Shown one piece after another: positions 55,845 through 64,000 of a DNA stretch of 64,000 bases. The stretch's first letter is position 1. Every line of letters begins with the position of its first letter. The notes under the pieces are model-generated. The model was not told where the DNA came from, searched no databases, and saw nothing but the letters and a program-made list of their open reading frames with translations. A program made the position numbers and the translations under genes. Source of the stretch: Streptomyces sp. Ag109_O5-10. GTDB taxonomy: Bacteria > Actinomycetota > Actinomycetes > Streptomycetales > Streptomycetaceae. Where the stretch lies: contig NZ_FNTQ01000001.1 of NCBI RefSeq assembly GCF_900105755.1, forward strand, positions 7,874,001-7,938,000. Reading direction: 5' to 3'.

Positions 55845-57336
55845 CCGTCCGCATCCCCTCGGCCAGGCAGTACGCGGCCAGCACCAGCAGCGCGCCGTCC
55901 ACCGGCCAGTCGCCGAACCGCACGAACGGGGTGACCCCGCGGGCCGTCGGCACCTGGTAGACCCGGGCGGTGCTCGCGTCGGTGCCGAGCCACGGGCCGA
56001 TGCGCTCGCCGCCCGGTCCGTACACGGCGGACACCCCGGTCAGCGTGGCGTGCACCATCGTGCGGCCAGTCTCGGCGGCCCGGAGCGCGGCCAGCGAGGC
56101 GTGCTGCTCGGGGGCCCAGCCGCCCTGGAAGGAAGAGGTCGACGACTGGCCGACCAGCACCTGAGCGCCGTCCTGGACGAGGTGCCGGCTCATGTCGGGG
56201 AACGCCGTCTCGAAGCAGATCATCGGTCCGATCCGCAGCCCGTGTCCGACGTCCATCACCACCTGCCCGGTACCGCGCCGCCGGTCCTCGCCGGCCGCCT
56301 TGCCGACCGAGGTGGCCCAGCCGAGCAGCGAGCGGGCCGGTATGTACTCGCCGAACGGAACCAGCCGCATCTTGTCGTACCGGTCGCCGGTCGGGCCGTC
56401 GGCGCCGACCAGGAGGGAACTCTTGTAGATGCCGGGCCGGTCGGAACGCCGGGCATCCACGTTGACCAGGATGTCCGCGCCGGTCTCCCGGGAGAGGGCG
56501 GCGATCCGCCGCGCCAGATCGGGCCGGTCCCCGAGGTCGTACCCGACGCTGCTCTCGCCCCAGACGATCAGGTCGGGACGGTGCCCGGCCAGCTGACGCG
56601 TCAGCTGCTCCTCCCGGTCGAACCGCCGGCCGCCGCTGTCGGTGCCGTCGACGATGCCGGGCTGGACGACGGCGATCCGGACGCTGCCGTCGACGTCCGG
56701 GCGCGGCGACCACACCCAGGCGGCCGAGGTCGCGGCGGCCGTGGCCACCAGCGAGGCCACCGCGGGGACCCGGGCCTCCCGCACGGACACCAGCACGGTG
56801 GCGGCGACGTTGACGGCCACCACCAGGAAGCTCAGCAGCCACACCCCGCCGACCGAGGCCAGCCGCAGCGCCGGTGTCACCTGCCACTGGGTCGCGCCGA
56901 GCATGCCCCACGGGCCGCCGAGCCCCTGCCAGGACCGCACCAGCTCCACCATCAGCCAGCCCGAGGGCAGCACCAGCACCGCGGCCGCGGCCCGCCCCGG
57001 CGACGGCACCCCGCCGAGCAGCCGGCGCGTCACCCAGCCCCAGGGCGCCCAGAACACGCTCAGCAGACCGGCGATCAGGAAGATGAAGACGTGCAGGCTC
57101 GGCAGCAGCCAGTGGTGCACGGCCACCATGAACCCGAACCCGCCGCACCAGCCGTCGTACGCGGCCCGCCGCCCGGTCGGCGCCGAGCGGGCCAGCAGCA
57201 GCCACGGAACCAGCGCGACGTACGCGAACCACCACAGTGACGGCGCCGGAAAGGCCAGCACCGGCAGCGCCCCCGCGAGTGCCCCGGCGCAGGAACGCCG
57301 CCACGGGGAGGTGAGCCAGCGCTCGACGGTCCTCAT
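55762..57336 (-). CDS. lnt: Apolipoprotein N-acyltransferase
   Basis: 524 aa from ATG 57336 with AGGAGG six bases upstream. Six to seven N-terminal TM helices, then a nitrilase domain with the catalytic triad: Glu in LIVWGESSVGYD, Lys in YDKMRLVPFGEYIP and Cys in MICFETAFPD. It adds the third acyl chain to exported lipoproteins such as those in this window; Streptomyces often have two copies. The tail overlaps the oxidoreductase gene by 83 bp, antisense. Confidence 0.92.
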   Translation of the reverse strand: MRTVERWLTSPWRRSCAGALAGALPVLAFPAPSLWWFAYVALVPWLLLARSAPTGRRAAYDGWCGGFGFMVAVHHWLLPSLHVFIFLIAGLLSVFWAPWGWVTRRLLGGVPSPGRAAAAVLVLPSGWLMVELVRSWQGLGGPWGMLGATQWQVTPALRLASVGGVWLLSFLVVAVNVAATVLVSVREARVPAVASLVATAAATSAAWVWSPRPDVDGSVRIAVVQPGIVDGTDSGGRRFDREEQLTRQLAGHRPDLIVWGESSVGYDLGDRPDLARRIAALSRETGADILVNVDARRSDRPGIYKSSLLVGADGPTGDRYDKMRLVPFGEYIPARSLLGWATSVGKAAGEDRRRGTGQVVMDVGHGLRIGPMICFETAFPDMSRHLVQDGAQVLVGQSSTSSFQGGWAPEQHASLAALRAAETGRTMVHATLTGVSAVYGPGGERIGPWLGTDASTARVYQVPTARGVTPFVRFGDWPVDGALLVLAAYCLAEGMRTVRLRRSAAEPLVPPARTARESPVRPGR

Positions 57337-57412
57337 CCATCGCCTCCTGCCTGCGGGTCCTTCCAGTGTGCGGGACCGGGCCGGGGCTCCGACAGGGGGC
57401 AGGGGCGCGCGG

Positions 57413-57898
57413 TCAGTCGGACACGGCCACCGCACGCGGTTCGGGCAGCCTGCGCCACCGTTCCTCGACCACGACCTGACGCAGCCGCCAGCCGTCCCGG
57501 GTGCGCAGGAACGCGAAGGAGTAACGGCCGCCGCACACGAAGTCCGGCGCGGTGGAAGCGGCGTCGCCGCCGGCGAAGCGCATCGGGTTGACGTAGTCGG
57601 CCTGCAGACGGGCCGTGTCGCCGGTGTCCTGGTCCAGGATCCCGAACCGCACCCGGCGGTTGACGATCAGATGCTGCCGCATCGAGAACAGGGCCAGGTT
57701 CTCCGCGAGCCACCCGGCCACCTGCCCGGCATCGCCCTCTATCCCGCCGGCGGAGCGGTAGTCGGCCCGCCCGTCCGCCGTGAACAGCCTCCGGTACGCC
57801 GCCCAGTCCCCGTCGTCGACGGCCACCGCGTACTCGGTGACCATCTCGTCCACGGCCAGCCGGTCCATCACGGTCGCGAGCTCCACACGCTGCGTCAT
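57413..57898 (-). CDS. SnoaL-like/NTF2-fold protein
   Basis: 161 aa from ATG 57898 (MTQRVELATVMDRLAVDEMV); ATG 57916 adds six residues. The cone-shaped fold is visible in YAVAVDDGDWAAYRRLFTAD, GRADYRSAGGIEGD, HLIVNRRVRFGILDQ and GRYSFAFLRTRDGWRLRQVV. Nuclear transport factor 2-like enzymes include ring hydroxylases, isomerases and cyclases; residues typical of the subfamilies are not decisive. It lies 76 bp upstream of lnt in the same direction. Confidence 0.83.
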   Translation of the reverse strand: MTQRVELATVMDRLAVDEMVTEYAVAVDDGDWAAYRRLFTADGRADYRSAGGIEGDAGQVAGWLAENLALFSMRQHLIVNRRVRFGILDQDTGDTARLQADYVNPMRFAGGDAASTAPDFVCGGRYSFAFLRTRDGWRLRQVVVEERWRRLPEPRAVAVSD

Positions 57899-58064
57899 CG
57901 GCTCAGTGTTGGGCACCGGGCGGGCGGAGCCAAGGGGCGCGGACGATATTCGGTGATGTTCGAACCGGACCGCAAGGCCGCCGAGTTGTCCGACGCGTCG
58001 TACCGATGAGTCCTGCGGGGGCCGGCGGTCGTACTGGCGAACCCGATACCGAGGAGGACTCCCG

Positions 58065-58628
58065 ATGCGCAGCGTGACCTATTCGCTGAACGTCTCGCTC
58101 GACGGCTACATCGTCGGGCCGGACGGCGACTTCGACTGGACGGCGCCCGACGAGGAGCTCTTCCGCCTCGCCACCGACGAGGTCCGGGGCCTCGCCGTCC
58201 ACCTGCTGGGGCGACGGCTGTACGAGACGATGCTGTACTGGGAGACCGCCGACCAGGACCCGTCGCTCGGCTTCTCGACGCTGGAGTTCGCGGAGATCTG
58301 GAAGCGGCTCCCCAAGGTGGTGTTCTCCACCACGCTGCGCGCGGTACAGGGCAACGCCCGCCTGGTCCCCGGCGGCCTGGCGGAGGAGATCCGGCGGTTG
58401 CGGGCAGAGCCGGGCGAGGGCGACATCGCGATCGGCGGCGCGGCTCTCGCCGCGGAGGCGGCCGCGCTGGACCTGATCGACGAGTACCGGGTCCGGGTCC
58501 ACCCGGTGCTGGTCGGCGGCGGCATCCCGTACTTTCCCCGGCACGAGCGCCGGGTGGACCTTGAACTCGTCGAATCCCGCACCTTCGGCTCAGGCGTCGT
58601 CTACCTTCGCCACCGCGTGGCACGCTAG
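58065..58628 (+). CDS. Dihydrofolate reductase family protein (RibD C-like)
   Basis: 187 aa, ATG 58065 with GAGGAGG upstream. VTYSLNVSLDGYIVGPDGDF is the characteristic opening of the RibD-C/DHFR-like family, followed by LLGRRLYETMLYWETADQ, EGDIAIGGAALAAEAAAL and IDEYRVRVHPVLVGGG. NADPH-dependent reduction is likely, but folate as substrate is not implied. Monocistronic. Confidence 0.88.
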   Translation: MRSVTYSLNVSLDGYIVGPDGDFDWTAPDEELFRLATDEVRGLAVHLLGRRLYETMLYWETADQDPSLGFSTLEFAEIWKRLPKVVFSTTLRAVQGNARLVPGGLAEEIRRLRAEPGEGDIAIGGAALAAEAAALDLIDEYRVRVHPVLVGGGIPYFPRHERRVDLELVESRTFGSGVVYLRHRVAR

Positions 58629-58688
58629 CGCTGTCACGGCGGCAGGCCCATGTGCCCGGGGGTGACCGCAGGTGGTCGCCGTGACCGG

Positions 58689-59225
58689 TCACTCGCCGGT
58701 GACACCGTCGACGGCCTCGCGGAGGAGGTCCGCGTGGCCGACGTGGCGGGCGTACTCCTCGATCACGTGCTGGAGGACGAACCGCACATCGGTGTCACCG
58801 AATTCCGGGTTCGGAACGATGCGCGCGAGGTCGGCGGTCACTTTCGCGAACAGCTGCCGCGACTCCTCGCACGCCTTGAGGTAGTCGTCGTAGACGTCCC
58901 TGGCCGACGTCGTGTCCGACTCGTCGTACCACTCGCCACCGTCTGCGGTGACGTAGGTCCGGTAGGGAGAGAAGCGAGGCGTCGTGCCGGCCAGCGTCCG
59001 CTGGAACCAAGCGCGTTCGACTCCCTGCAGATGGCGCATCAGACCCAGCAGGGTCAACGCCGACGACCGCACGGGACGTAGCCGCAGTTGCTCGTCCGAG
59101 AGGCCCTCGCACTTCCACAGGAAGGTCGCCCGGTGATAGTCGAGATTCGAGGCGATCACCTCCAGCCACGGGCCCGATACCGCGCGCTCGGGCCGGACGA
59201 TCTTCCGGACCACGATGTCGCTCAT
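58689..59225 (-). CDS. DinB family protein (DUF664)
   Basis: 178 aa, ATG 59225 with GGAGACTCC nearby. WLEVIASNLDYHRATFLWKC, LTLLGLMRHLQGVERAWFQR and FVLQHVIEEYARHVGHADLL give the DinB helices and metal ligands. It resembles the DinB gene at 54322 in helices and closing motif (EEYARH-GHADL), so the two are paralogues. Confidence 0.87.
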   Translation of the reverse strand: MSDIVVRKIVRPERAVSGPWLEVIASNLDYHRATFLWKCEGLSDEQLRLRPVRSSALTLLGLMRHLQGVERAWFQRTLAGTTPRFSPYRTYVTADGGEWYDESDTTSARDVYDDYLKACEESRQLFAKVTADLARIVPNPEFGDTDVRFVLQHVIEEYARHVGHADLLREAVDGVTGE

Positions 59226-59341
59226 GCTGGAGTCTCCTCACCGGTCGTCAAGCCTGGTCGCGTTCCCACGCGCCCACCGTCCAGGACCGGCCGCCGCTCT
59301 GCCGGTCCGCCGGCACCTCGAAGCCATGTCCGCCCGACAAG

Positions 59342-59753
59342 ACCTCTCCTCGCACCGGAACTCATCGCCCGATGCCGCCGGCTTCTGCTCGGCGACGCGT
59401 TGCGGAGCCCGCGGCGCGCGGTCGGTGTGCGCGCGGGTGCCGTGCAGCCGCTGCACGTCGAACCGCACCCGGGCAACGTGCTCAGCACGGAGAGCGGGCT
59501 GCTGTTCGTCGACTTGGAGACGTGCTGCCGTGGACCTGTCGAGTTCGACCTCGCGCACGCGCCCGAAGAGGTGGGCGAGTACTGCCCGGGGGCCGATCAG
59601 GAGCTGCTGCGCCAGTGCCGGGTCCTCGGGCCGGCGGTGGTCACCCCGTGGCGCTGGGACAAGGACGACCGACTCCCCGACGGGCGTCGGCTGGGCAAGG
59701 AGTGGCTCGGCCGGATCCGGGCGGCTCGCGATCTCGGCGGCCCGGGGCCGTGA
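59342..59753 (+). pseudogene. Truncated aminoglycoside phosphotransferase (APH) remnant
   Basis: The frame ends with HVEPHPGNVLSTESG, LLFVDLETCCRGPVEFDLAH, EEVGEYCPGADQELLRQC and WRWDKDDRLPDGRRLGKEW, the C-terminal lobe of an APH/choline kinase-fold enzyme. The usual HGDPHPGN catalytic loop reads HVEPHPGN, losing the catalytic Asp. The N-terminal kinase lobe is absent and the frame upstream overlaps the DinB gene. It is a decayed gene fragment. Confidence 0.75.
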
Positions 59754-59824
59754 GCCGTTGCGGGCCGGTGTTCGCGCGTCCGTGGTCGTAAGATCGTCGT
59801 CCGGCCGGTTCGAGGAGGTCTGAG

Positions 59825-60565
59825 ATGGCACGTCCCGTCACGGTGGTCACCGGTGGCAGCCGGGGTATCGGCGCGGCGACCTGTCTGCGGCTCGCGGCGG
59901 ACGGCCACGACGTGGTGATCGGCTACGTCCGAGACGGGGACGCCGCCGAGGCGGTCGCCGAGGGGGTGCGGAAGGGCGGGGCGCGCTGTGCCGTGGTCCG
60001 GGTGGACACGTCCGTGGAAGCCGAGGTGGAAGGGCTCTTCGACACGGCCGAGCGGGAACTGGGGGCGGTCACCGGGCTGGTGAACAACGCCGCCGTGACC
60101 GGGCCGTTCGGGCGGCTGGCAGACGCCGCGACCGCCGACCTCCGCCGGGTGGTGGAGGTCAACCTGCTGGGCACGCTGCTGTGTTCGCGCCGTGCCGCCC
60201 GGCTGATGGCGGCCCGGGGGAGCGGTGCCATCGTGAACGTCTCCTCGGCGGCCGCCACCCTCGGCAGCCCCGGCGAATACGTCCACTACGCGGCGACCAA
60301 GGCGGCCGTCGACGCGCTCACCGTGGGCCTCGCCAAGGAACTCGGCCCGGACGGCGTAAGGGTCAACGCGGTGGCACCCGGCGTGATCGACACCGAGATC
60401 CACGCGGCGATGGGCGACCCCGGCAGGGCCGAACGGGTCGGTCACACCACGCCGTTGGGCCGGGCCGGCCGACCCGAGGAGATCGCCGCCGCGATCGCCT
60501 GGCTGCTGTCGCCCGAGGCCTCCTACGCGACGGGCACGGTGCTGCGCGTCTCCGGCGGCCGCTGA
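59825..60565 (+). CDS. SDR family oxidoreductase
   Basis: 246 aa, ATG 59825 with GAGGTCTG upstream. TGGSRGIGAATCLRL is the cofactor loop, NNAAVTGPFGRLAD the structural motif, active site Y155/K159 in VHYAATKAAVDALTVG, and it ends TGTVLRVSGGR. YVHYAATKAAVDALT resembles glucose-1-dehydrogenase-like SDRs. The third SDR in this window. Substrate unknown. Confidence 0.88.
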   Translation: MARPVTVVTGGSRGIGAATCLRLAADGHDVVIGYVRDGDAAEAVAEGVRKGGARCAVVRVDTSVEAEVEGLFDTAERELGAVTGLVNNAAVTGPFGRLADAATADLRRVVEVNLLGTLLCSRRAARLMAARGSGAIVNVSSAAATLGSPGEYVHYAATKAAVDALTVGLAKELGPDGVRVNAVAPGVIDTEIHAAMGDPGRAERVGHTTPLGRAGRPEEIAAAIAWLLSPEASYATGTVLRVSGGR

Positions 60566-60577
60566 ACCCCCGGCCGC

Positions 60578-60757
60578 TCAGGCCGCCTCGATGATCTGGT
60601 CGCGGATCGCCGCGGCCCACTCGACCACCAGCAGCTCGTACTCCGACCGTTCCTGCGTCGACAGGGTTCCGCCCGCACGAAGCCACAGCGCCCGGATGTG
60701 CTCGTTGATCTCGGCGGCAGAACGCACGGAACCAGGGGTTCGGGAATCGGGGGACAT
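60578..60757 (-). CDS. 59-aa conserved-looking small protein
   Basis: ATG 60757 opens 59 codons: MSPDSRTPGSVRSAAEIN, then EHIRALWLRAGGTLST, QERSEYELLVVEWAAAI and RDQIIEAA. Codon bias and amphipathic helix patterning look genuine. It is too short for common length filters. The TACGCT seven bases before the ATG hints at a leaderless mRNA, as no ribosome-binding site is seen. It converges with the SDR, 12 bp apart. Likely a two-helix protein; function unknown. Confidence 0.65.
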   Translation of the reverse strand: MSPDSRTPGSVRSAAEINEHIRALWLRAGGTLSTQERSEYELLVVEWAAAIRDQIIEAA

Positions 60758-61007
60758 GCGACACAGCGTAGGGGCAAGAACTGACCGTGCGCTACCGGGC
60801 CACTACGCAGACCGTATGGGGTTGGTCACGGGCGACCGGGTTGGCGGGTGGCCGAGCCTTGGCATGTGCCAGGCGTATCGTCGGGGCTCCGGGCGGCCTT
60901 GTGCCCCTGTGCAGGACTTCGTCCTCGCCGGAGCGGGTGCGGTGGCCTCGAATCCCTGGAGAACGACGGAAGCCGGGGGTTGGCCGAGATGCGGCGGCCG
61001 GCCGTCG

Positions 61008-61832
61008 TCACCCCGTCGGCAGCGTCGAGGCGAGCAGGGCGAGCTTCTCGGCGCTGCTGCTCCCCGGATCCGGGTGGTAGACGACGAGGGTCTGCCCTGC
61101 CGCGCCGCTGACGTCGAGCCGCTCCCGGTTCAGCCGCAGCCGGCCGACCCGGGGGTGGTCGACGAGCTTGGCCGCGCCGTCGCAGGAGGCCACGTCGTGG
61201 CGGGCCCAGAGGCGGCTGAAGTGCGGGCTGGCGACGGAGAGTTCGCCGACGAGCTCGATGACACGCGGATCGTCCGTGTCGGTCCCGACGGAGCTGCGGA
61301 AGCCGGCGACCATGCCGGCACCGGCCTCCTCCCAGCCGGGATGCAGGGCCTGCTCGGCGGGGTCGAGGAAGATGTCCCGAAGCCGGTTGGCGCCGACCGC
61401 GAAGCGCGGTGACAGGGCGGTCGCGAGGGCGTTGACGGCGAGGACGTCGAAGTACCGGCCCTCGACCAGCGCAGGCAGCGGGAGACCGGCGACGAGCTGG
61501 GCGACGCCGGGCGGGACGGTCTCCTTGCGGGCCCGGCGCCGGCGCCTGCGGGGCCGGGCGGCGCCCAGGCTGAGCAGATACGCCGTCGCGTCCTCGTCGA
61601 GCCGCAGCACGCGTGCGAGCGACTCCAGGACCTGCACGGAGGGGTTGCGGTCGCGGCCCTGTTCCAGGCGCAGGTAGTAGTCGGCGCTGATGCCCGCCAG
61701 CATCGCGACCTCCTCCCGGCGCAGGCCCGGCACCCGCCGGACCCCCAGCACGGGGATGCCGACCTGCTCCGGCGTGACCAGCTCGCGGCGGGCGCGCACG
61801 TAGGCGCCCAGCAGGTTCGGTTCGTCGGCCAT
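61008..61832 (-). CDS. MmyB-like XRE transcriptional regulator
   Basis: 274 aa, ATG 61832 preceded by weak purine-rich sequence. XRE helix-turn-helix (LLGAYVRARRELVTPEQVGI, RRVPGLRREEVAMLAGISAD, YYLRLEQGRDRNPSVQVLES) and an MmyB-type ligand domain (about 105-270: YFDVLAVNALATALSPRF, FSRLWARHDVASCDGAAKL, GQTLVVYHPDPGSSS), which in known structures binds a fatty acid. Divergent from an alpha/beta hydrolase, the usual target of this class in Streptomyces. Confidence 0.9.
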   Translation of the reverse strand: MADEPNLLGAYVRARRELVTPEQVGIPVLGVRRVPGLRREEVAMLAGISADYYLRLEQGRDRNPSVQVLESLARVLRLDEDATAYLLSLGAARPRRRRRRARKETVPPGVAQLVAGLPLPALVEGRYFDVLAVNALATALSPRFAVGANRLRDIFLDPAEQALHPGWEEAGAGMVAGFRSSVGTDTDDPRVIELVGELSVASPHFSRLWARHDVASCDGAAKLVDHPRVGRLRLNRERLDVSGAAGQTLVVYHPDPGSSSAEKLALLASTLPTG

Positions 61833-61966
61833 CCGGCCACCGTAACGCCGCCGTCGGGCTCGTGCCTGGTCCTGTCACCCCCAGGATCGGCAGGGCTCTG
61901 CCCCGCCCGGAGCCGGGCCGCGAGCGTTGCGGGTGAACAGCGGCGAACTTACCGAGGAGCGCGATC

Positions 61967-62674
61967 ATGTCGACGTATCTGCTGGTGCACGGTGCCTGGC
62001 ACAGCGGGGAGTGCTGGGAGCGGGTGGTCCCCCTGCTGGCGGCGGCGGGGCACCGGGTGTACGCACCCTCCCTGACCGGTCACGGCGAGAAGGCACGTCT
62101 GCTCGGTCCGGACGTCGGCCTCGACACACACGTGGCCGACGTGGTCGGGCTGATCAGGGACGAGGACCTCACCGACGTCGTCCTCGTCGGGCACAGCTAC
62201 GCGGGACTGGTCGTCACGGCCGCCGCCAACGAAGTCCCCGACCGCATCGGGCACTTGGTCTACCTCGACGCGATGGTCCCGGAGCACGGCGAGACCGCGG
62301 CCGACGTCCAGCCCGCGACCCGGGAGCTGATCGGCGGGGCCCTCGCGTCCGGAAGTGGCTGGCGGGTCCCGCCGCTGCCCGAACTGCCGCCGCCCTACGG
62401 CCTGTTCGGGGTGACCGAGGCGGCGGACGTGGCGTGGCTGCGCGGTCTGCTGTCCGACCAGCCGGTGCGCACCCTGCAGCAGCCGGTGCGCCTGGACGAT
62501 CCTGCCGTGCGCGCGATCCCGCGCACCCACATCCACTGCGTGGCGAACGTCCCGGAGGGCATCGTCCGGCGGCCGGTCCCCGCGACCGAGCCGGTGTGGG
62601 AACTGCCCACCGGCCACGACTGCATGATCACCATGCCGGCCGAACTCACCGCCCTGCTGCTCAGGCTGGGCTGA
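61967..62674 (+). CDS. Alpha/beta hydrolase
   Basis: 235 aa, ATG 61967 with GAGG upstream. LLVHGAWHSGECWERVVPLL opens the fold; the nucleophile elbow is GHSYAGLVVTAAA, with the acid in a D-containing turn and the histidine in LPTGHDCMITMPAEL. Esterase of the SabP/methyl-salicylate kind; small substrate. Probably controlled by the divergent MmyB-like regulator, 134 bp away. Confidence 0.88.
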   Translation: MSTYLLVHGAWHSGECWERVVPLLAAAGHRVYAPSLTGHGEKARLLGPDVGLDTHVADVVGLIRDEDLTDVVLVGHSYAGLVVTAAANEVPDRIGHLVYLDAMVPEHGETAADVQPATRELIGGALASGSGWRVPPLPELPPPYGLFGVTEAADVAWLRGLLSDQPVRTLQQPVRLDDPAVRAIPRTHIHCVANVPEGIVRRPVPATEPVWELPTGHDCMITMPAELTALLLRLG

Positions 62675-62725
62675 CCCGGACGGGATCCGCTGGGCACGGC
62701 AGCCGTCCGTCCATAGGGTCGGCGT

Positions 62726-63100
62726 ATGACGGAACAGGACCAGCGGGCGGTGCAGGCGGCCATCGACGCGGAGCTGAGGCTCCTCGACCCCGAGGTACGC
62801 GCCCGCCCGGACCTCGTCCAGGCACTGCTCGATCCGGAGTTCACCGAGGTCGGGGTGTCCGGCCGGCACTGGGACGCGACGTCGATCCTGGCGGTGACCA
62901 GCGGCGGATCGGTGTCCCCCGAGTCACCTGTCGAGGTGAGCGAGATGTCCGGGACCGTCCTGGCCCCGGGCATCGTGCACCTGACCTACTTCGCGGACAA
63001 CCAGGGCCGCCGCGCCTGGCGCAGCTCCCTGTGGCGCCTCACGAACACCGGCTGGCGCGTCTACTACCACCAGGGCACCCTCGCCACCGACCACGGCTGA
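62726..63100 (+). CDS. DUF4440/NTF2-like protein
   Basis: 124 aa, ATG 62726. AIDAELRLLDPEVRARPDLV, LLDPEFTEVGVSGRHWDATS, GIVHLTYFADNQGRRAWRSS and GWRVYYHQGTLA match the small NTF2-like DUF4440 proteins. Follows the hydrolase by 51 bp in the same direction, so may be co-transcribed. Function unknown. Confidence 0.85.
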   Translation: MTEQDQRAVQAAIDAELRLLDPEVRARPDLVQALLDPEFTEVGVSGRHWDATSILAVTSGGSVSPESPVEVSEMSGTVLAPGIVHLTYFADNQGRRAWRSSLWRLTNTGWRVYYHQGTLATDHG

Positions 63101-63186
63101 CAGCACCCCGAAGGGGCGCCACGATGCTGCCGCGGTGACGAAGGGTCTGGCCCGGTGTTCCAAGCGGAGCGCCCAGGGGGCGGCAG

Positions 63187-63230
63187 TGCCCCGCAAGGGG
63201 GGCGGGGAACTGCGCGACCAGCCACGACGG
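63187..63230 (+). repeat. REP-like dispersed intergenic element
   Basis: GCCCCGCAAGGGGGGCGGGG followed by AACTGCGCGACCAGCC ACGACGGCGCCGCG is a plus-orientation copy. The ACGACGGCGCCGCG tail matches the start of the 70-bp tandem units at 35582, so those units are an amplified version of this element with its flank. Confidence 0.7.
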
Positions 63231-63276
63231 CGCCGCGGCCGGCCGGCGGCACACCGCGGCGCTTGTGGCGAGGCGC

Positions 63277-64000
63277 CTAACTCGCCGACTCCGCCGCATG
63301 CGGGCTCAGCACGTCCGCCGAGACCAGGGCGATGATGACGATGCCGAGGGCGACGCGGTACCAGACGAACGGCATGAAGCTCTTGTTGGAGATCCACTTC
63401 ATGAACCACGCGATCACCGCGTAGCCGGACACGAACGCGATCACCGTCGCGAACAGGGTCGGGCCCCAGTCCACATGGCCCTCGCTCACCGAGTCCTTGA
63501 CCTCGAAGGCGCCGGAGGCCAGCACCGCCGGGACGGCGAGCAGGAAGGAGTAGCGGGCCGCCGCCTCGCGCCTGTAGCCCATGAACAGGCCGCCGCTGAT
63601 GGTGGCGCCGGAGCGGGAGACGCCGGGGATCAGGGCGCAGGCCTGGCAGAGGCCGTAGATCAGGCCGTCCTTCACGCTCAGGTTCTCGAGCGTCTTGCGC
63701 TGCTTCGGGGCCCGGTGCCGGCCGCCGGTCTCGTCGCGGGCGGCGAGCCGGTCGGCGATGCCGATGACGACGCCCACGACGACGAGCATGGTCGCGGTGA
63801 TGCGGAGGTCGCGGAACGGGCCCTCGATCTGGTCCTTCAGCGTCACGCCCAGCAGACCGATCGGGATCGAGCCCACGATCACCAGCCAGCCCGTCCGGGC
63901 ATCGTGGTCGCGCCGCATCGCCTTGTCGGACAGCGAGCGGAACCAGGCCGAGACGATCCGCCCGATGTCCTTGCGGAAGTAGATCAGCACCGCGGTCTCC
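63277..64000 (-). CDS. uppP: Undecaprenyl-diphosphatase (N-terminus beyond window)
   Basis: C-terminal 240 residues or so; the frame continues past base 64000, so the start is not in the window. Membrane phosphatase recycling the lipid carrier undecaprenyl phosphate for cell-wall synthesis. The family motif PGVSRSGATISGGLFMGYRR is present (split over the active-site Ser and Arg), with FSFL-type helices and IAWFMKWISNKSFMPFVWYR near the end. About six TM helices are in view. Also called BacA, linked to bacitracin tolerance. Confidence 0.93.
   Translation of the reverse strand, partial: ETAVLIYFRKDIGRIVSAWFRSLSDKAMRRDHDARTGWLVIVGSIPIGLLGVTLKDQIEGPFRDLRITATMLVVVGVVIGIADRLAARDETGGRHRAPKQRKTLENLSVKDGLIYGLCQACALIPGVSRSGATISGGLFMGYRREAAARYSFLLAVPAVLASGAFEVKDSVSEGHVDWGPTLFATVIAFVSGYAVIAWFMKWISNKSFMPFVWYRVALGIVIIALVSADVLSPHAAESAS

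Overview
The window is high-GC actinobacterial DNA, almost certainly Streptomyces: strong third-position GC bias, Tat/lipobox exporters, several promoters that appear to drive leaderless mRNAs, DUF5999 and SAV_915-type proteins, and the short REP-like intergenic element (AGGGGCGCGGGGAACTGCGC and variants) that is scattered through Streptomyces chromosomes. I see no tRNA, rRNA, CRISPR array, transposase or prophage.

Bases 1-24400 form a potassium and turgor homeostasis island. It holds a complete kdp operon (27-aa ORF-kdpF-kdpA-kdpB-kdpC-kdpE-kdpD), a second KdpD-type sensor kinase with no KdpE beside it, two KimA-like K+ symporters of the APC superfamily, a CPA1 cation/proton antiporter, an RCK-membrane-RCK protein, a UspA protein, a double four-helix-bundle membrane protein, a PH-like membrane protein, and a decayed kdpB fragment at the left edge. 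The main observation is a repeated operator. Six sites carry four GTCA-type half-sites at fixed offsets of 11, 21 and 11 bp (starts 92, 1116, 4466, 9699, 11781, 20510), and a half-site pair lies at 9612-9628 on the minus strand. They sit in front of the membrane protein, the orphan kdpD, kimA-1, the kdp operon and the SAV_915-lysA-kimA-2 group. Direct repeats one helical turn apart are typical of OmpR/PhoB-class response regulators, and KdpE in this window is the natural candidate. This looks like one regulon joining several K+ uptake systems.

Bases 24400-30420 are a xylan utilisation operon: intracellular GH43 glycosidase, Tat lipoprotein sugar-binding protein, two permeases and a secreted GH10 xylanase. 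Two copies of the known CGAAA-N-TTTCG xylanase operator and a strong terminator frame it. No ATPase is encoded, as expected if the shared MsiK ATPase is used.

Bases 30420-46900 are ordinary chromosome with several regulator/target pairs: DUF5999, a GCS2 ligase, a CPBP protein, PhzF, argG with an ARG-box-like sequence over a leaderless promoter, PadR, SRPBCC, a ClpN-domain protein, a frameshifted EamA transporter, PNPOx/MocR divergent pair, EamA/LysR divergent pair, an isochorismatase-like protein and a Tat Rieske lipoprotein. A perfectly phased 5 x 70-bp tandem array of the REP-like element lies at 35582-35931.

Bases 46900-64000 carry a HipA-like kinase/DUF3037 pair, two adjacent SDR genes (one FabG-like), an orphan family-5 binding lipoprotein, ung, a lipoprotein, two DinB proteins, a Gfo/Idh/MocA oxidoreductase overlapping lnt antisense, SnoaL and DHFR-like proteins, a truncated aminoglycoside-phosphotransferase remnant, a third SDR, an unlisted 59-aa gene, an MmyB-type regulator diverging from an alpha/beta hydrolase, and uppP running off the right edge.
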